64,000 nt of DNA, from the NCBI GenBank assembly GCA_001414345.1, contig LLCB01000007.1, forward strand, positions 1-64,000. The letters run 5' to 3'. A program made the position numbers and the translations under genes. Positions within the stretch are counted from its first letter, which is position 1. Every line of letters starts with the position of its first letter. This stretch comes from Hymenoscyphus infarciens (lineage: Eukaryota > Ascomycota > Leotiomycetes > Helotiales > Helotiaceae). The notes beneath the pieces were generated by a model. The model ran no database searches. It was given only the letters and a program-made list of their open reading frames with translations, and was not told the origin of the DNA. Below are positions 49,376 through 61,715 of the stretch, in pieces.

Positions 49376-50166
49376 ATGGCATTCACAACCGCCCTCCGAA
49401 GACTACCACTGCATGCAGCTCGTCCCTCAAGACCCTTCCACAGCTCTGCGCGTGCTTTGATCAAAGTTGGCGATGTCATCCCTAAAGTTGAAGGTCTGGT
49501 TGAATCATCACCCGGAAACAAGGTCGACTTGAGCAGCGAGGTCAAGAAGGGGAAGTCGCTTATCCTCGGAGTCCCCGCCGCATTCAGTGAGTCCCAAATG
49601 AACTCTATGTGGTCTCTCATAAGGCTAGCTTCGTGCGTCTGATATCTCAATTAGGTCCTGCCTGCAGCGAGTCCATGATCCCCGGTTACATCAACCACAA
49701 AGCTCTCAAGGATTTCAAAAACGTGTTCGTCCTTGCTGTGAATGACCCATTCGTGTAAGTACCAGCTGTCGACTGAAACGGTACTTGGCTAACGTATCAT
49801 AGCACAAAAGCATGGGCTAAGACTCTTGACCCAACTGGCGGCTCCGGGGTTCGTTGTTTCCGTTTCTTTCGCCGTCAAAATATCATTTCTTTATGTTGAC
49901 TGATGCAATGTGTAGATTCGCTTCCTTGGAGATCCAACAGTCAAATTCACAAAGGCACTTGACCTCGCGTGGGACGGCACGGCCATTTTTGGGGGTGAGA
50001 GAGCCAAACGCTTCGTTCTTGAAGTAGAGGACGGAAAGGTCACTGCGATCCATGTTGAACCTGATAATACTGGATTCAATGGTATGTGTATGCTGTGCTT
50101 GAGACTCGAGAACAAAAATCTGACGCTGCCTGGGTAGTCACCGCCGCCGAAAAGGTTCTGGGTTGA
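49376..50166 (+). CDS. Mitochondrial-type peroxiredoxin (Prx5/AhpC-TSA class)
   Basis: This is a thiol peroxidase reducing H2O2 and alkyl hydroperoxides. Five exons (49376-49586, 49655-49754, 49803-49848, 49916-50081, 50138-50166) give 183 aa. The first about 28 residues are Arg/Ser/Ala-rich without acids (LRRLPLHAARPSRPFHSSAR), a typical mitochondrial presequence. The redoxin domain follows: KVGDVIPKVEG, ILGVPAAFSPACSES with the peroxidatic Cys in the P-x-x-x-S-x-x-C context (Ser replaces the usual Thr), MIPGYINHKALKDF, VFVLAVNDPFVTKAWA, then IRFLGDP and AIFGGERAKRFVLEVEDGKV. The end TAAEKVLG matches fungal Prx5-like proteins such as the Asp f 3 group. An intron splits the codon just before the active site. 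The third donor (GGG|GTTCGT) is weak. Confidence 0.93.
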
Positions 50167-52469
50167 GATGGAATAATTGCATGATTTGAGCAAACACAAC
50201 TCGTCGATCTATTCCCCGGCCAGACTCTCATGAACTTGCAACCATCAAACATGTAATAGTAGCTCTGGTAAACCAAAAGTTCAACACGCATTCTATGTCA
50301 GCGTCACCTAACGGACCGTGATCACCCCCTCTATCATTTGCCCCTAGATATTCTAAGATATTCTGAATCGAAAAACCCTAGAATAATTCAGAGGCTGGGT
50401 CTCTCAACCTCCCAAGTCTCTTTGGATAATATCATCAATTTGTTCAGGATAGTTTGGTAGCTAGCGCAGGTAAACAAAGCCATTCACTCTGCGAATCGTC
50501 GCGCAGTACCAGCACCCCCTTCCCCACCTGCCCCACCAGAGCTCGGAGACCCTTGTTATTTACAAATAAGCCTTTTTGCGACATCAGTTCTTGTACGCAA
50601 CCTCCTTAATAAAAACGGGTTGGTTGGGCGGTGCAAGCGCATGTCGCACCAGCAGCGTGAAGCTTGGGCATATCCTACAAAAATCCTTGAGTGTAATAAG
50701 GGTTTTCTATAGACTCCCTCCTTGGGAGTCTTGAGTTTTGCTGTTTTTTCTGTTGTTGTTGTTTTTTTGGTAATTTTTTGGGCAGTTCGCTTGAAGTTGT
50801 TTTTGGTGTTGATGGGGGCGGAATAAAAGCGGCAACGGCGATAAAAAGAGTAGGTGTACCCACAAGAAAGCCTTGCCTTATTTGAGATTATTCATTATCT
50901 GTAGTCTGGGTTTTCCTTCGCGCATAGTCCCATTTCATTCAGTGAAGTAGATGTCTTGATCGCGGCCTGAAAGTATCTTACGTCCTGGTTAAGTTTGGCT
51001 TCAACGCCAAAAGTGCCGCATAGTGGGAATATCCCACCAACAACCGCAATCCCAAGACGGCTTAGTAAATGGTACAGCAATTGAACGATAGTCAAGTTTT
51101 TCGGCTCATAGTTAGGCGTAAATCGATCCGCCGAGCCGCGGTAACAAGAGCTTTGGTCTCCCTTCACTTTATTTATGGGATATAGTCAAGGATAAATATG
51201 GATATTATTCGAGAGAATTTCGGTTCTGATAATTGCCATAATCATCCTAGAAGGAGTAAAACAATAGTGACTGCTGGTGCACACAGAGAAATAGCTGAGT
51301 CTTTTACCCCATGACTATACGAGGCGCTTTAGAACAATCGAATTTATTATCCAAAACGATGTAGGGGAGTTAAGAGACCAAGTTTCTAATTCTGCTTAAC
51401 TTTCTCGAACAATATTCTCAATTAATTCCCAGGTTCAAAAATAATTTAATTTTGTTTGGCTCCTTCATTTGACTTTTCTTGTCTTGGTGTTCTGCCACCA
51501 TCTACACCAGCGAAAACATTTCATAAGAATTAAAGGACACGAGTTGATTCCTTGACGAGGGTTGAATCAATCGCAAAGTTAACTAAACTACTTAATCACG
51601 GCACCATCCATTCTAACAGCCTTTGGCTCTTTCATACATGTACTCCGCTTCGCCATTGGTTCCATGTAAACAAAAGGTTATATTCCCGTACATTTGTTAT
51701 CCTAAATCAATTCCCAAGAGAATGAAGTTGTAAATAACCGTATCAAACAAAAGTGACCGTAAGCGAGAACGCGTCGCGGGTCGCGTTCCGGCGCACACAC
51801 CCAATTTTGAAGCCAGACCACAACACCGGTTTCCTGACACCCATTTTGTGTGGTTAAACTATGCATACTATTTCCTTACAATGTCTCAAGTAACTCATAA
51901 TCAAAGAGCCCATTTCACCTCACCTCCGGACCTTGAGCTCGAGCCAGGACACCATGCCGCTACTCCACAAAAGTCGTATATCTGTGCGCTGTGTTTTTTC
52001 TGCTTGATTAGAGGTATTGAGATGCCCACTGTTACAGAGATTGTCTAATTATTTCAAACGTTCCCGGAAATCAATTGTAATTGTCCTATTCTGCACGGCA
52101 GGCGTACTCAGAAGGAAGTTTACTTCTCTCGTCAACTCACGAAAGATCGCGAACTTGACTTGACTCTGAACTAAATAAATTTTCTTAAAGAAGAGCAACC
52201 AGCCCACATGAAGTAGACACGCGCCTTCCACGCCCTGTTCCAAAGAGAGGTGTTGAATTCCAGGGTATCTCGAAGCGTTTAACCATCCATCGCCTATAAT
52301 AAATTCCTATAATCCCCTATTTGAAAAACTCCGCCCAATCGTCCAATCCAAAGAAACCAATACGCTCGCTCGCTAATAAAGACCAGATATCACAGCACCT
52401 ACAAGCAACAAAGGCACAGACTCAACCCGAATTCTTACCCTGTAAACCAAACTCGTCTCTTTCTCCACT
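50167..52469. other. Intergenic, no gene seen
   Basis: About 2.3 kb between the peroxiredoxin and the sugar transporter. Composition is mixed with a T/G-rich stretch at about 50745-50800. Short frames (50895-51167 minus, 51848-52048 plus) show no conserved feature. I see no RNA gene here. Confidence 0.5.
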
Positions 52470-54550
52470 TCATATTGGAGCCTTCTCAGCCTCAAACTTC
52501 TTGAGCTCGAAATTACCTCTCACACTCTCCCTCCTTTCCTCGGCCACTCTCCTCATCTGGCGAATTTCCCAACTGAATTTCCTGGGATTGACACCCCTCT
52601 CGTACAACTTATCCAGATCCTCAGTACTCAGTCCTTTGGTCTCGGGAAGCCAAAGCCAGGCCATGGCCCACAACAGAATACTCGTTCCCATGTATACAAA
52701 CCCCGTTTTTGCACCCAGGTTTCCAGAGTCAGAACCGACATTATACATGTATGGAGTGACGAAAGCGAAGAACCATGAGGTAAAAGCTTGAACGCATACC
52801 CCAATAGATTGTGTCTGTTGACGTAGAGCGTATGACGAGATCTCGGGAGCCATAACCCAGGACACCATGAAGGAAGTGAAGAGTTGCCAGCTGATGAGAA
52901 TATTTCTAAGTTTCATTAGTTTGTAAGAAATTTGAGAAGGGTAATATGGGGAAAGATCTTACAATAAAACCGCAACAGCCCATATCGCCCCTCTATTGTC
53001 GTCTGGGGCATAACCCAATCCACCCACGGCGGCCATACCCACAACGTTCCCCGCAACTCCAAAGAGATACAAAGTCCGTCTCCCAATCTTATCTCCAAAA
53101 ACCCAGGAACAAGGGATTACCAAAAGGGCAAGTCCAAACCCCCCGATGTTGATATCGAAACAGCGAATTGTTGGAAGACCTGCGAGGCCCAAAAAATATA
53201 TGTTCTGAGTGAGGAATGCAGATCCGTTGAGCCCGTTTCCAAACATCAAAAGACAAACGGTCAATGTACGTTTAAGGTCCTTGCCTCTAAAACAGTCAAC
53301 GTAGCTGGTTTGACTTTCTTTCGCTTTCTGAAGCCCGGATTGAATCCCGTTCTGGAGGTAGGCTATTCGTACGTTTACGGTATCTGGTCTCCAGAGGCGC
53401 GATGCAGACCTTTTTGATTCTGTTACACGACCACGGAGCAGAAGGTAATTTGGTGACCTAATGTTTTTTAGTAATGCATGTTTTCCGGATATGACGATAC
53501 TTACTCGGGGACGAAGAAGAAGAGGAGAATTGGGATTCCGCCCACGAGCCATTGAAGTCCTAAAGCTATACGGAAAGATATGGGCTTGATATTAGGAACC
53601 AATGAACGAACGACACCAAGTCCAACGCATTGCATGGCAACTCCGAAGAAAGCGAGACCTCCGAGTAAGATACCACGAAGACGCGGTGGAGAAACCTTGA
53701 GAACATGGTGAGTAGCTGAGAAAAGTAAAGAGATGTCCATGCAGTCATACCTCGGAAGCATATGTTGTACCAACACTCAAAAGTCCACCAACTGCTGCTC
53801 CATTGATCATTTTCCCGGCCAGAAGAACTCCTTTTTTAGTAGCGATATATTGCAAAGCGACCCCCACAAGCTACACAAATTAGGAATGAGAATAATAAAT
53901 TCAGGTATTTTTTGTCTTACTGTGATGGCACCAGATCCCATTGCAGTGTGCTTTCTCCCAAGCCTCTGTGACACAGGCCCTGAAATTATAGAACCGATGA
54001 TTTGGCCACTGAAGTCGAGGAAATCAGCAATTTGACTCTTTAGGAAAGTCTCAAACCAAAATCGCTGAGTTGGGAAAAGTTCCGGATAAATGAAGCAAGC
54101 ACATGAAATAAAACGATGCTTACATTCCTGTCATAGAAGCCCAGAGAGAAGTCCATATCGACTCCAAATAATAAGATTTCGACTCGGTGTCAAGGACTCC
54201 AAAGTACATTTGAAACGAAGGCATAGCTAAAGTTGCAGTATTTGCAATTGAGTCGTAGCCCTGGTTGCAAGTCAGAAGAGGGGTTGCGAAGCGGTGTTGT
54301 TACACTCACCCATGCAGCCGCGCAAGAATACGCTGCCAACACTGAAAACAATTAGCTCTGGAGCTGGGAAGAGAGATCAGGTGATTGTACTGTAAACAAG
54401 GGCAAGCTTATTCTGTTTACACGATTCCCATACCCCATGAGTCTTTTCTAAAGCTTCCAGCTCCTCTCCTTGACGCGCAAGCTCCTCCTGAGATGTCGCG
54501 ATGGCGAGTTCCGTGTGATGTACATCGAGCTTCAGCTTTTCTTGTGACAT
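52470..54550 (-). CDS. MFS sugar transporter (alpha-glucoside/hexose permease type)
   Basis: This is a plasma-membrane sugar:H+ symporter of the SP family with 12 predicted helices. Eight exons (54421-54550, 54310-54341, 54124-54260, 53921-54035, 53751-53870, 53505-53695, 52963-53457, 52470-52905) give 551 aa. The N terminus (MSQEKLKLDVHHTELAIATS) is cytosolic. Markers are SLWASMTG, the first RxGRK loop (GPVSQRLGRKH), GKMINGAAVGGLLSVGTTYA, the SPPRLRG motif after TM4, WLVGGIPILLFFFVPE-S, the second loop GDKIGRRTL, and the post-TM12 signature PETKGLSTEDLDKLYERGV typical of maltose-permease relatives. The exon 3-4 junction is the least certain, chosen to keep frame across a short intron. Exon 2 is only 32 nt. 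The substrate cannot be set from sequence. Confidence 0.9.
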
Positions 54551-55019
54551 GTTGGGATTGAGCCTTTTTGGCTAGCCATTCGATCGCGTTTTCAAGCAAA
54601 GGGAATCCTTTTGGTGGTACGCTCAGAAAATAATGTCAACAGGGGAAAGTTTGTATACTTGAATAAAACCCGACGATCGTGATCCAGCTCTACGGAGTAC
54701 CTGAGCTTGTACTACATAAATGAGCTGAACAGGGGGGAAACTTCTCCAATGCGAAGCTGCCGCATGTGAACTACGTTTTTGGGGAATGGGAACGATAAAG
54801 ATGCAAAAGGGGAAGTTGCCAAACTCCCACCTTTTACAAGCTGGAAATCCCCTCAACCTAGACTACCGACCGGTCGTCCCTCGTTTGAAATTAATAACTG
54901 CTTGGTCATAAAGATTCCTCCGGAAGTCCCGATGTCGCGGAGTAAACAAACCCCGGTCCGCGTCACATGGTTAAAGCTAGTTGGGTACGATTATTTGGGC
55001 CACGTTTTATAATTGGTGG

Positions 55020-55345
55020 AAGCTACGGATAAAGTGGGCCAGCTACGGTATCGCTGCTATAACTCTATAAGGGAGTTATTATAACTACGTAGCGTAATAA
55101 CTTTTTATTTTTATTAATTAATGTACTACATCTATGAAAACAATATATTATGATAGATTATCTGTTTTAAAAATTATAAAGCATTACTGTTTACTAGATT
55201 TAGAATTAAATCAAGTTGTACATAGACTTTATAGTAAATATAAGTCTAACTTAGTATACACAGCTTTATTAACCGCAGTGTTATATTAGCAACCGCAGTG
55301 ACTCATAAGGTTATAGTAGGTTACAGCCTAGTCCTTGTGCATAAG
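55020..55345. other. Short AT-rich RIP-like patch
   Basis: About 320 bp of strongly A/T-rich DNA with TA-rich words, between the transporter promoter and the decayed gene. The word CCGCAGTG occurs twice, 22 bp apart, near 55270-55300. It resembles a remnant of a degraded repeat. Confidence 0.5.
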
Positions 55346-55484
55346 TTATGCTAAGTCGTTGCCCAAATAATCGATCCCAAATTAATTTAATGGCAGTGCT
55401 AATTATCGTTCTCAAAACGTTGGAATCTTTTTCGGTGCGCATACTAACAATTAACTCCTTCTCAGTTATCTGACCCCCTCACCT

Positions 55485-57098
55485 ACAGTTTCGATGCAGC
55501 GAGCTGGAAAAATGCTTCTATTGCACTGATTCTCTGCCGTTTCATCTTCGAAAACATCCAACTTTATCGCTTCCACGCGAAGATTACCCAACCATATTAT
55601 GCTCGTGCTGCCACGTCTACTCTGCTAAACGCCATAGAAAGGGAACAGAGAATATCCATGACCAATTTCAGGTTCATCGAGCTCTCGTACCTCCTCCCAT
55701 TCGACCTCTTAATTATACTTGCCAGTATTCTTCCAAAACTGTGGTCCGCACCTTCTTCGACTACATAACAATTCTCCCCACGGCATTTCAACTATCCGAC
55801 GACGTGCAACAATGCTTCTTAATCTTACTTATCTCATTGGTTATAAGAGCTCCCCCAATTTTTGTGTACCGCAAAATCACACATACCCACCTAAAAACCT
55901 GCGACTCAATTTTCTGAATCTTGCTGTAAAATACATAGTTTCAGCGTTCGGCTATCCTGCCTTAACCTTCTAAGCTGCATAGTACTTGGCGCCGATGTTT
56001 GAGAATGATAACGACTATCGAGACTATGGAACTCATTTCCAAGCAGTCCAGCTAGTGGGCCTCATCTTTCATTCGATGTTCTTCGTCCTTTGTGTTTCTG
56101 AGGTTCTTTTGAAACCTTGGATAGTACTCAAAAATTTCCGAACTGGTTCATGGAATCATGACCGAGCACTGCAGAAACCGTTGACGTCGGTCGAAATTCC
56201 TCCTGGAGGGATCCACGTGAAGCCTTTTCGCACATCTAAATTTCCTGTCACATTGGCTGGCATGTTCTCGCGGCGTGAAGTCTTCCTTGACGAAAAACTA
56301 GCGAGCCGGAAGAGATTATGGCTTTGGTAGGTAAAACGCTAAACGATTGGAGATATGGTTTTTGTCAACACATTTTTAGTAAGAATATGGTATATAACCT
56401 GCTGCTAATCTTTTCCTCTTGCTTCTAAAAAAATGCTTACTATTTAACAGAAACGGGTCATTTATACCCTTGTTTTAACCACTCTCTATTTCAATTGGAC
56501 TGGAGTCTGTACTGCTATGGGATTTAAAGTTAGTCCCCTAATTCTAAACCTGGCCTTAAAACTGCAAGAAAGCCCCTAAATCTACTAGCTAGCTAAAGAT
56601 ATAACCCCGCTCCTACCTGAAAACGACGAAAACTTCTAGGAATAAGGAAACATGACCCTACCTGAATACTACTCCTACCTCTGGGCAACGTACCCGCATG
56701 GACCTATAGCCTAATACCTAGCAATTGTCCTTGCCATATTTTTCGTCTTTGTATACCCACATTTCTCGGAATTTCTCGAGACCTTCGATGCCTGGTTGAG
56801 CAAAACACTTGGCTGGTACGATACTTCCATGCCTCAACTCCTTTTGTGTGTACTGGACGATTTCTCTAACTTTTTTCTCTCGTTGATAGATAGTATCGTA
56901 GCGTGAAAAGGCCTAAGTAAACGGTTGATACATGCAATTTTCAAGTGGGAGAAGAGTCTTGACCCACGAGGGTTTTCTTGGTTCTTTTACCATCAGCTTG
57001 ATACAGAGGGGAGGTTTCAGGCGTTGCATTTGGAGGATGAGAAGGCGGCGGTTGATGAGGAGAATGGGCTACTTGAGATACAGAAGGGAGATGATTAG
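55485..57098 (+). pseudogene. Decayed multi-exon membrane protein gene with C-to-T nonsense changes
   Basis: I do not recognise the family. Coherent protein-like readings link through plausible introns: a 5' part with hydrophobic stretches (SYLLPFDLLIILASIL, CFLILLISLVIRAPPIFVY) and one frame change near 55740; an open exon about 55981-56328 (FENDNDYRDYGTHFQAVQ, then a helix); a possible 10-nt micro-exon near 56380; a helix exon (KRVIYTLVLTTLYFNWTG) about 56451-56528; an exon about 56588-56815 (YYSYLWATYPHGP, YLAIVLAIFFVFVYP); and a final exon from about 56890 to the stop at 57098 (AIFKWEKSLDPRGFSWFFYH). In-frame stops interrupt it: TGA, TAA, TAG near 55915-55940; TAG and TAA near 56633-56641; TAA near 56711; TGA near 56905. 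All are one C-to-T step from CAG, CAA or CGA. Confidence 0.55.
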
Positions 57099-57259
57099 GG
57101 TTCTTGTATGTTTTCGGTCGAGAATTGAAGTAGAAAGAGTTGGGAAAGAGAAGTGACGACTGGCCTTTACAGAAGGCCCGAGATGATACGATGTATTCCG
57201 CCGCTAGATATCGCACCCGGGAAGAGGTCACTCGAGAAAGGGGAGATGCAGTAACACAC

Positions 57260-58020
57260 TAAATGGTATGCTTTATTCACCAATTGCGGAATTGACCGAT
57301 TACGTTACTACTTTCTACCCAGTACTCAGTAGTGAGTCTAGTAAGTCAAGCTATTGAATCCTATTGTTCGAGAGCATCGAGAGTAATTAAATTGACCAAA
57401 TAAAGTTTCGAATGTTTAGAAAGTATAGATAGAGTATTAGACTTATCCCAAGAACTTTTATTTAAGGGCCTGTTTGGCTCGTGCATATTTAGGATATACA
57501 CCACCAAAAATCATAAGGTAATATAAATATATATACACCAAATCTCCATATATACCAGTGTTTAGTATACATATTTAAAAGTGATACAAATCCCTCGTTT
57601 AACCTTGTATATCTTAGTGTATATATAAATAAGATATACACCACTGAAAAAAGATTTAGACCTCTAGAGGTGTAACTCTTTAAAAGTTCGTACATATCTC
57701 TTCCCACCCACTAGTTTCACAGTACTACCTAGGTCACAAACTTGAAATATGTACACCAACCACGAGCCAAACGATTACTCAATATATTAAGAAACAAGTG
57801 ATAATATACACTAACTTATACGAGGTCACTATTCAAGACCTCTCGTCAAATATCCAAGCATATATTTAAATCATTTATGCGAGCCAAACAGGCCCTAATA
57901 TAGATCTCTTGAACGTTGTAGAAGACTTAAGTTATTTCAATAAAGTATAGAGGTTGAGTATAGCGAGTTTAGACTCTTTTAAGACAGAATAAAACAATTC
58001 TATAATTGGGAAGTACGTAT
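57260..58020. repeat. Repeat copy A, interrupted by a MITE
   Basis: Sequence on both sides of the 57467-57895 element (TTTATTCACCAATTGCGGAA ... GCATCGAGAG ... AGAGTATTA, and GAAGACTTAAGTTATTTCAA then AGTATAGAGGTTG) matches, in order and orientation, sequence at about 62410-62740 (copy B). It is a dispersed non-coding repeat of at least 330 bp. Confidence 0.6.
57467..57895. mobile_element. Tourist/PIF-Harbinger-like MITE
   Basis: A 429-bp A/T-rich unit has inverted ends GGGCCTGTTTGGCTCG at the left and CGAGCCAAACAGGCCC at the right, extended by GCA/ATGC-like bases. It is flanked on both sides by TAA (57464-57466 and 57896-57898), the 3-bp TWA target duplication of PIF/Harbinger elements (family knowledge). 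There is no transposase frame. Its host repeat exists elsewhere without the insertion, which supports true transposition. Confidence 0.8.
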
Positions 58021-58317
58021 ACTAGAAAGAAGAGTATGATTGCAAAATCCTGATATTCGCCTATAGTCGACGAGTTCGAAGAAGGTTTGTAATAGTTGGT
58101 TGCTTCAAACCCAAAGACCTCTAGTGAAGGATTATGAAATTACAAGCCAAGTGGGAAAGACTTTACGAAGATATGGTTCCAAATTTAGGGAGAATTAAAT
58201 GAACTGAATGAGTAAACGTTGATAGTTGAGGTTCATGATTTATCACATGATTCAACTATCCAAAAACTTTAAACTGCAATACTAGGACATCAAAATGGGT
58301 AGTAAGTGGATTGTTCC

Positions 58318-58319
<2 letters not shown>

Positions 58320-58344
<25 letters not shown>
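58320..58344. repeat. Poly-C homopolymer
   Basis: A pure C run of about 22-23 bases in intergenic DNA, likely length-variable and error-prone in assembly. Confidence 0.9.
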
Positions 58345-58349
<5 letters not shown>

Positions 58350-59582
58350 TCATTTTAAAATGTTCTAGATATCTAGAATAAGTACTCTCAATTACCCCTC
58401 GATAGGCAGGTACCAACCAGGTAGATTTACTGCCGTCGCTCAAATGCTGATTACAGAGAGGTCAACGGCCGTTTTAACCAACCAAACCGGAACCTTCTGA
58501 TGTCACACTTTGTGGCAGAATACTGAAATCCTCTTGTAATTTGTCAAAGGAGATAAAATGAAATTGCCTCGTGACTGCGTAGGGCTCGAGTAATGAGTGA
58601 GTTTCATGTGAGAAAGGGGGTACTAGTAAGGGGGTACTAGTAGGGGGGTGCTCAAGGTTGGCTCGGGTAGCAAGGAAGGGATGAAGATCCACACAGAATG
58701 AAAGACTGACGTCGGTGTTGACACCTAAATTGCGGGATGGCACGAGGAAAAAGCCATCAATCAGCGCCCGAGAGTTGGGGATTGTTAGCAGCCTGTTCAT
58801 CTCTCCTCATCTCGCGTCGTACGTGTGTCGAGGGGAAGTTGTGAAAGGTGACCGAGGGAGCTCTCTCTACCAAATCATCATCGACACTTGCTGAACGAGG
58901 TTGCAGCCAGAGTTGCGTTTCTTGCCCCGTGGGAAACGGTGTAACCCGCGGGAGTTGAACGTACATGATGGTGGAGTCGTGGAGTCTCTGGTCGGGCGAA
59001 GGTCATGGGTTTGGTGGACTGGATAAGACGGGAATTAATATACTCACTCGTATACTTGTACTTGTCAAGAATTGGAGCAGTAGAACGAGGGTGGCAATTG
59101 ATGATGAAGATGGATTGCGCCCGAGTTGTGGTTGAGGGAGTTGCGTTGCCAAGATTTGGCGAGGGGCCAGGGGGGGGCTTGCAGCATTTTGCTTGCTTAT
59201 CCCAGGTTACCTACACCTACCACCTCAGAGTGCAGTGCTAGATTGACATATCAGACTCGACTCGAGTACAATACTTGTACCAGATACAGATACACCAAAT
59301 ATTTCTCTACTCGAGTACCCTTGCCCTTACCCTTCCTTGGGCACGAATCTTCCAAGAAAAACAACCCAACCTTCAACATTCGAACCCGATTATCATCAAT
59401 ACTAGTATTGTCGCGCAGCCTTGCGAGCGCCTGGTTTGAGCCGCACGAACATCGACCCATTCACCACCCCCGAGAATTGTCGCAAGCCGCTTCGCTTCCA
59501 CGCCAGAGAGACCGAAATACTGTCTCCAGAGCTCACTACATGAGGTGACAACGCTTCCGATTCACAGCCTCGTCCACACCAA
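58345..59582. other. Intergenic, upstream of the DUF7514 gene
   Basis: Contains a short tandem of GGGGGTACTAGTA (two to three copies) at about 58615-58650 and the promoter and leader of the DUF7514 gene, with CTCGAGTA/TACTCGAG words near 59260-59320. Minus-strand frames at 58474-58966 show no recognisable domain. No gene is called. Confidence 0.5.
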
Positions 59583-61715
59583 ATGGCCTATGACGCCGCC
59601 GGTCGTCTGCGGGGCAACGGCGACCCGGGATATTTTGAATCCAGAGATGCCTTTCCAGATTACAATACCACATACTCTGACCCGCGAGATAGCCCCTCTT
59701 CACGTCGTCGAGACGACCGTCAACGAGCCTCTCCTCTGGATCACGACAGAATGACCTCAAGCTTCGAAGGGGCAGGAAGAGAAGGTATTTCTCCAGAGGT
59801 GCTTGCAGCTATTACGGAGCAGATTACCGAGAGGGTCAAGCGGGAGCGTAAGTTGCAACCATCAACAAAAGCAGCCTTGAAACATTCTAATACATGTGCG
59901 CCCGATGTAGTGGCCGAACACTTAAAGCAAACAGGCAGCACCGACGGGCAAACGCGAACAGAGCCTATGCAAAGAGACACCTCCGGTCGATCAAGCTCCT
60001 CCTCCTCTCCCCCTCCTCCAACCCGCAGAGTCTATACTCCTCCTTCTCCCATACAACCTACCAGAACTGCATACGGTCCGCCTCCGCCAATGGATTCCAA
60101 AAGGTCTCCAGCTGCCAGCCCTCTGGAGAGACCTTCCGGCGTACGCTTTTCCGATCGAGAGCCACGAAGTCGTCCTGCTGGAGGTCGAACATTTTCTACC
60201 GTTGAACTGTCCACTATTGACCAGAAATGGGGCCGATTGTTCGATAATCAAGGTACACCCACGCAACGGCTCGGCGAGTTTCTGAGAGGGCTGGCAAATC
60301 ATATAGTACGTACGTTGCCAACATAACGAGTTGCGTGTCTAACAACTTACCAGGTCGACGATTTCAATCCCAAGAAGAGCATAGTGGTAACACCAACCAA
60401 ACTCGCAACCTATTACTCAAGTTATTCCGTGGGGTCGGACGAACCGCATCCATTCCTCAGTAAGTAACATTCGCTGTACATGCGGATCCTTAGCTTATTG
60501 TACCTACCAGCTATTTTCCGAGCGCAAGCAAACGAACAAATATCACAACTCTACCGAGATATGGGCTGTCAACATCACCTAGTTCAGGACGATACCCGAA
60601 ATGAACCCACGATTCCCGCTCTCACTTCGCTAGGCTTTGCACATTTCATGACTGTGGTTATACTGGCATACCCCGATATTGAGTGGAAAAGACTTGAAAA
60701 GGTTGTCATGGACTTGCCAATCGACGCAGATGGACCCATGGTCGATGGGAAACCCGAACGATTGCCCAAACAAATTTCACGGCATCTTTTACCTGAAAGA
60801 GAGGATCCAGATTCGAGGCAGGTGCTTGACAATGCCGTATCAGACTTTTACCAAAATCTGGGCACAAGCAAGAAATCCAAGCCATCAATAACCAACCCAC
60901 CTCTCAGCCGACATTCATCAACAACACAAGCCCAAAGAAGCCCTGTAGACACAAATCAGTCAAATACCAAATCTCAACCCATCGAGAGAGAACGAAAGCC
61001 TTATGCAGGCACCCCATCAGCATCGGCGATCAAAGAAGAGGCTGTCAAAATTGAACGTGATCGTCAGCCCTACAGTGCTCAACCAGGAAATGGCAAGGTT
61101 CATCATGAAGACTCCAACCTCGGTACCAAATCGAGAACAGGTCGTGCCAATTCCACAAGTCGTACAAGAGATACACCAGAAGTCGGGGATTCACGACATC
61201 ATCGAACACAAAGCACTACCATTCCAAATTACATGCCACCACCCCGTGAGCAGCCACCACTTTGGAATGGCCGACGAAATAACAGTCCACCTTTGAGAAG
61301 CTTCCGGAATTCTGAGCCTACGTTCGGTGTTCCACCGCCATCCACAAACTTTGGACAAACGTTCAACCAACCCTCCTATACCACAGGATCATCTACCTCT
61401 ACTACATTCCCACCACCTCCGCCACCAATCGATATCAACAGACGCTCAAGAGATGAGCGCGATTATCCTATCCGAGGTTCCCCTGACGATCCTAGATTTG
61501 CAACTGGCGATTTCAACTCTCCCCGCGATGCCGAACGCTGGGACCGCTATCAGGACAGTCGATCGAGTGATACATCTGATCACTATGACATCCCATATGA
61601 ACGCGGATCTGTCACCATTGACCCCAATGAGCGAGGAGCACCCGCCGAAGAATGGTACCGCGAGAATTCTAGGGGACCCGGTTATTATGGCACCAGAAGC
61701 GGGGGAGGCTACTGA
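59583..61715 (+). CDS. DUF7514-domain fungal protein
   Basis: A fungal protein of unknown function. Exons 59583-59847, 59911-60305, 60354-60459 and 60511-61715 give 656 aa. The N-terminal 200 residues are disordered (Arg/Ser/Asp- then Pro-rich, SSSSSPPPPTRRVYTPP). A predicted short helix precedes them (ISPEVLAAITEQITERVKRE). The conserved domain, about residues 200-395, contains IDQKWGRLFDNQGTPTQRLG, EFLRGLANHIVDDFNPKKS, VVTPTKLATYYSSY, EPHPFLTIFRAQANEQISQL, YRDMGCQHHLVQ and GFAHFMTVVILAYPDIEWKRL. The C-terminal third is low complexity, with charged, Pro-rich and Arg/Asp-rich stretches. Intron 1 (63 nt) is a multiple of three with no stop, so retention would add 21 residues in frame. The start is the first Met in frame. 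Confidence 0.88.

Noticed and set aside
52321..52791. 156-codon plus-strand frame
   Set aside because: Antisense of the last transporter exon, whose protein has clear MFS motifs; the plus-strand reading is a shadow.
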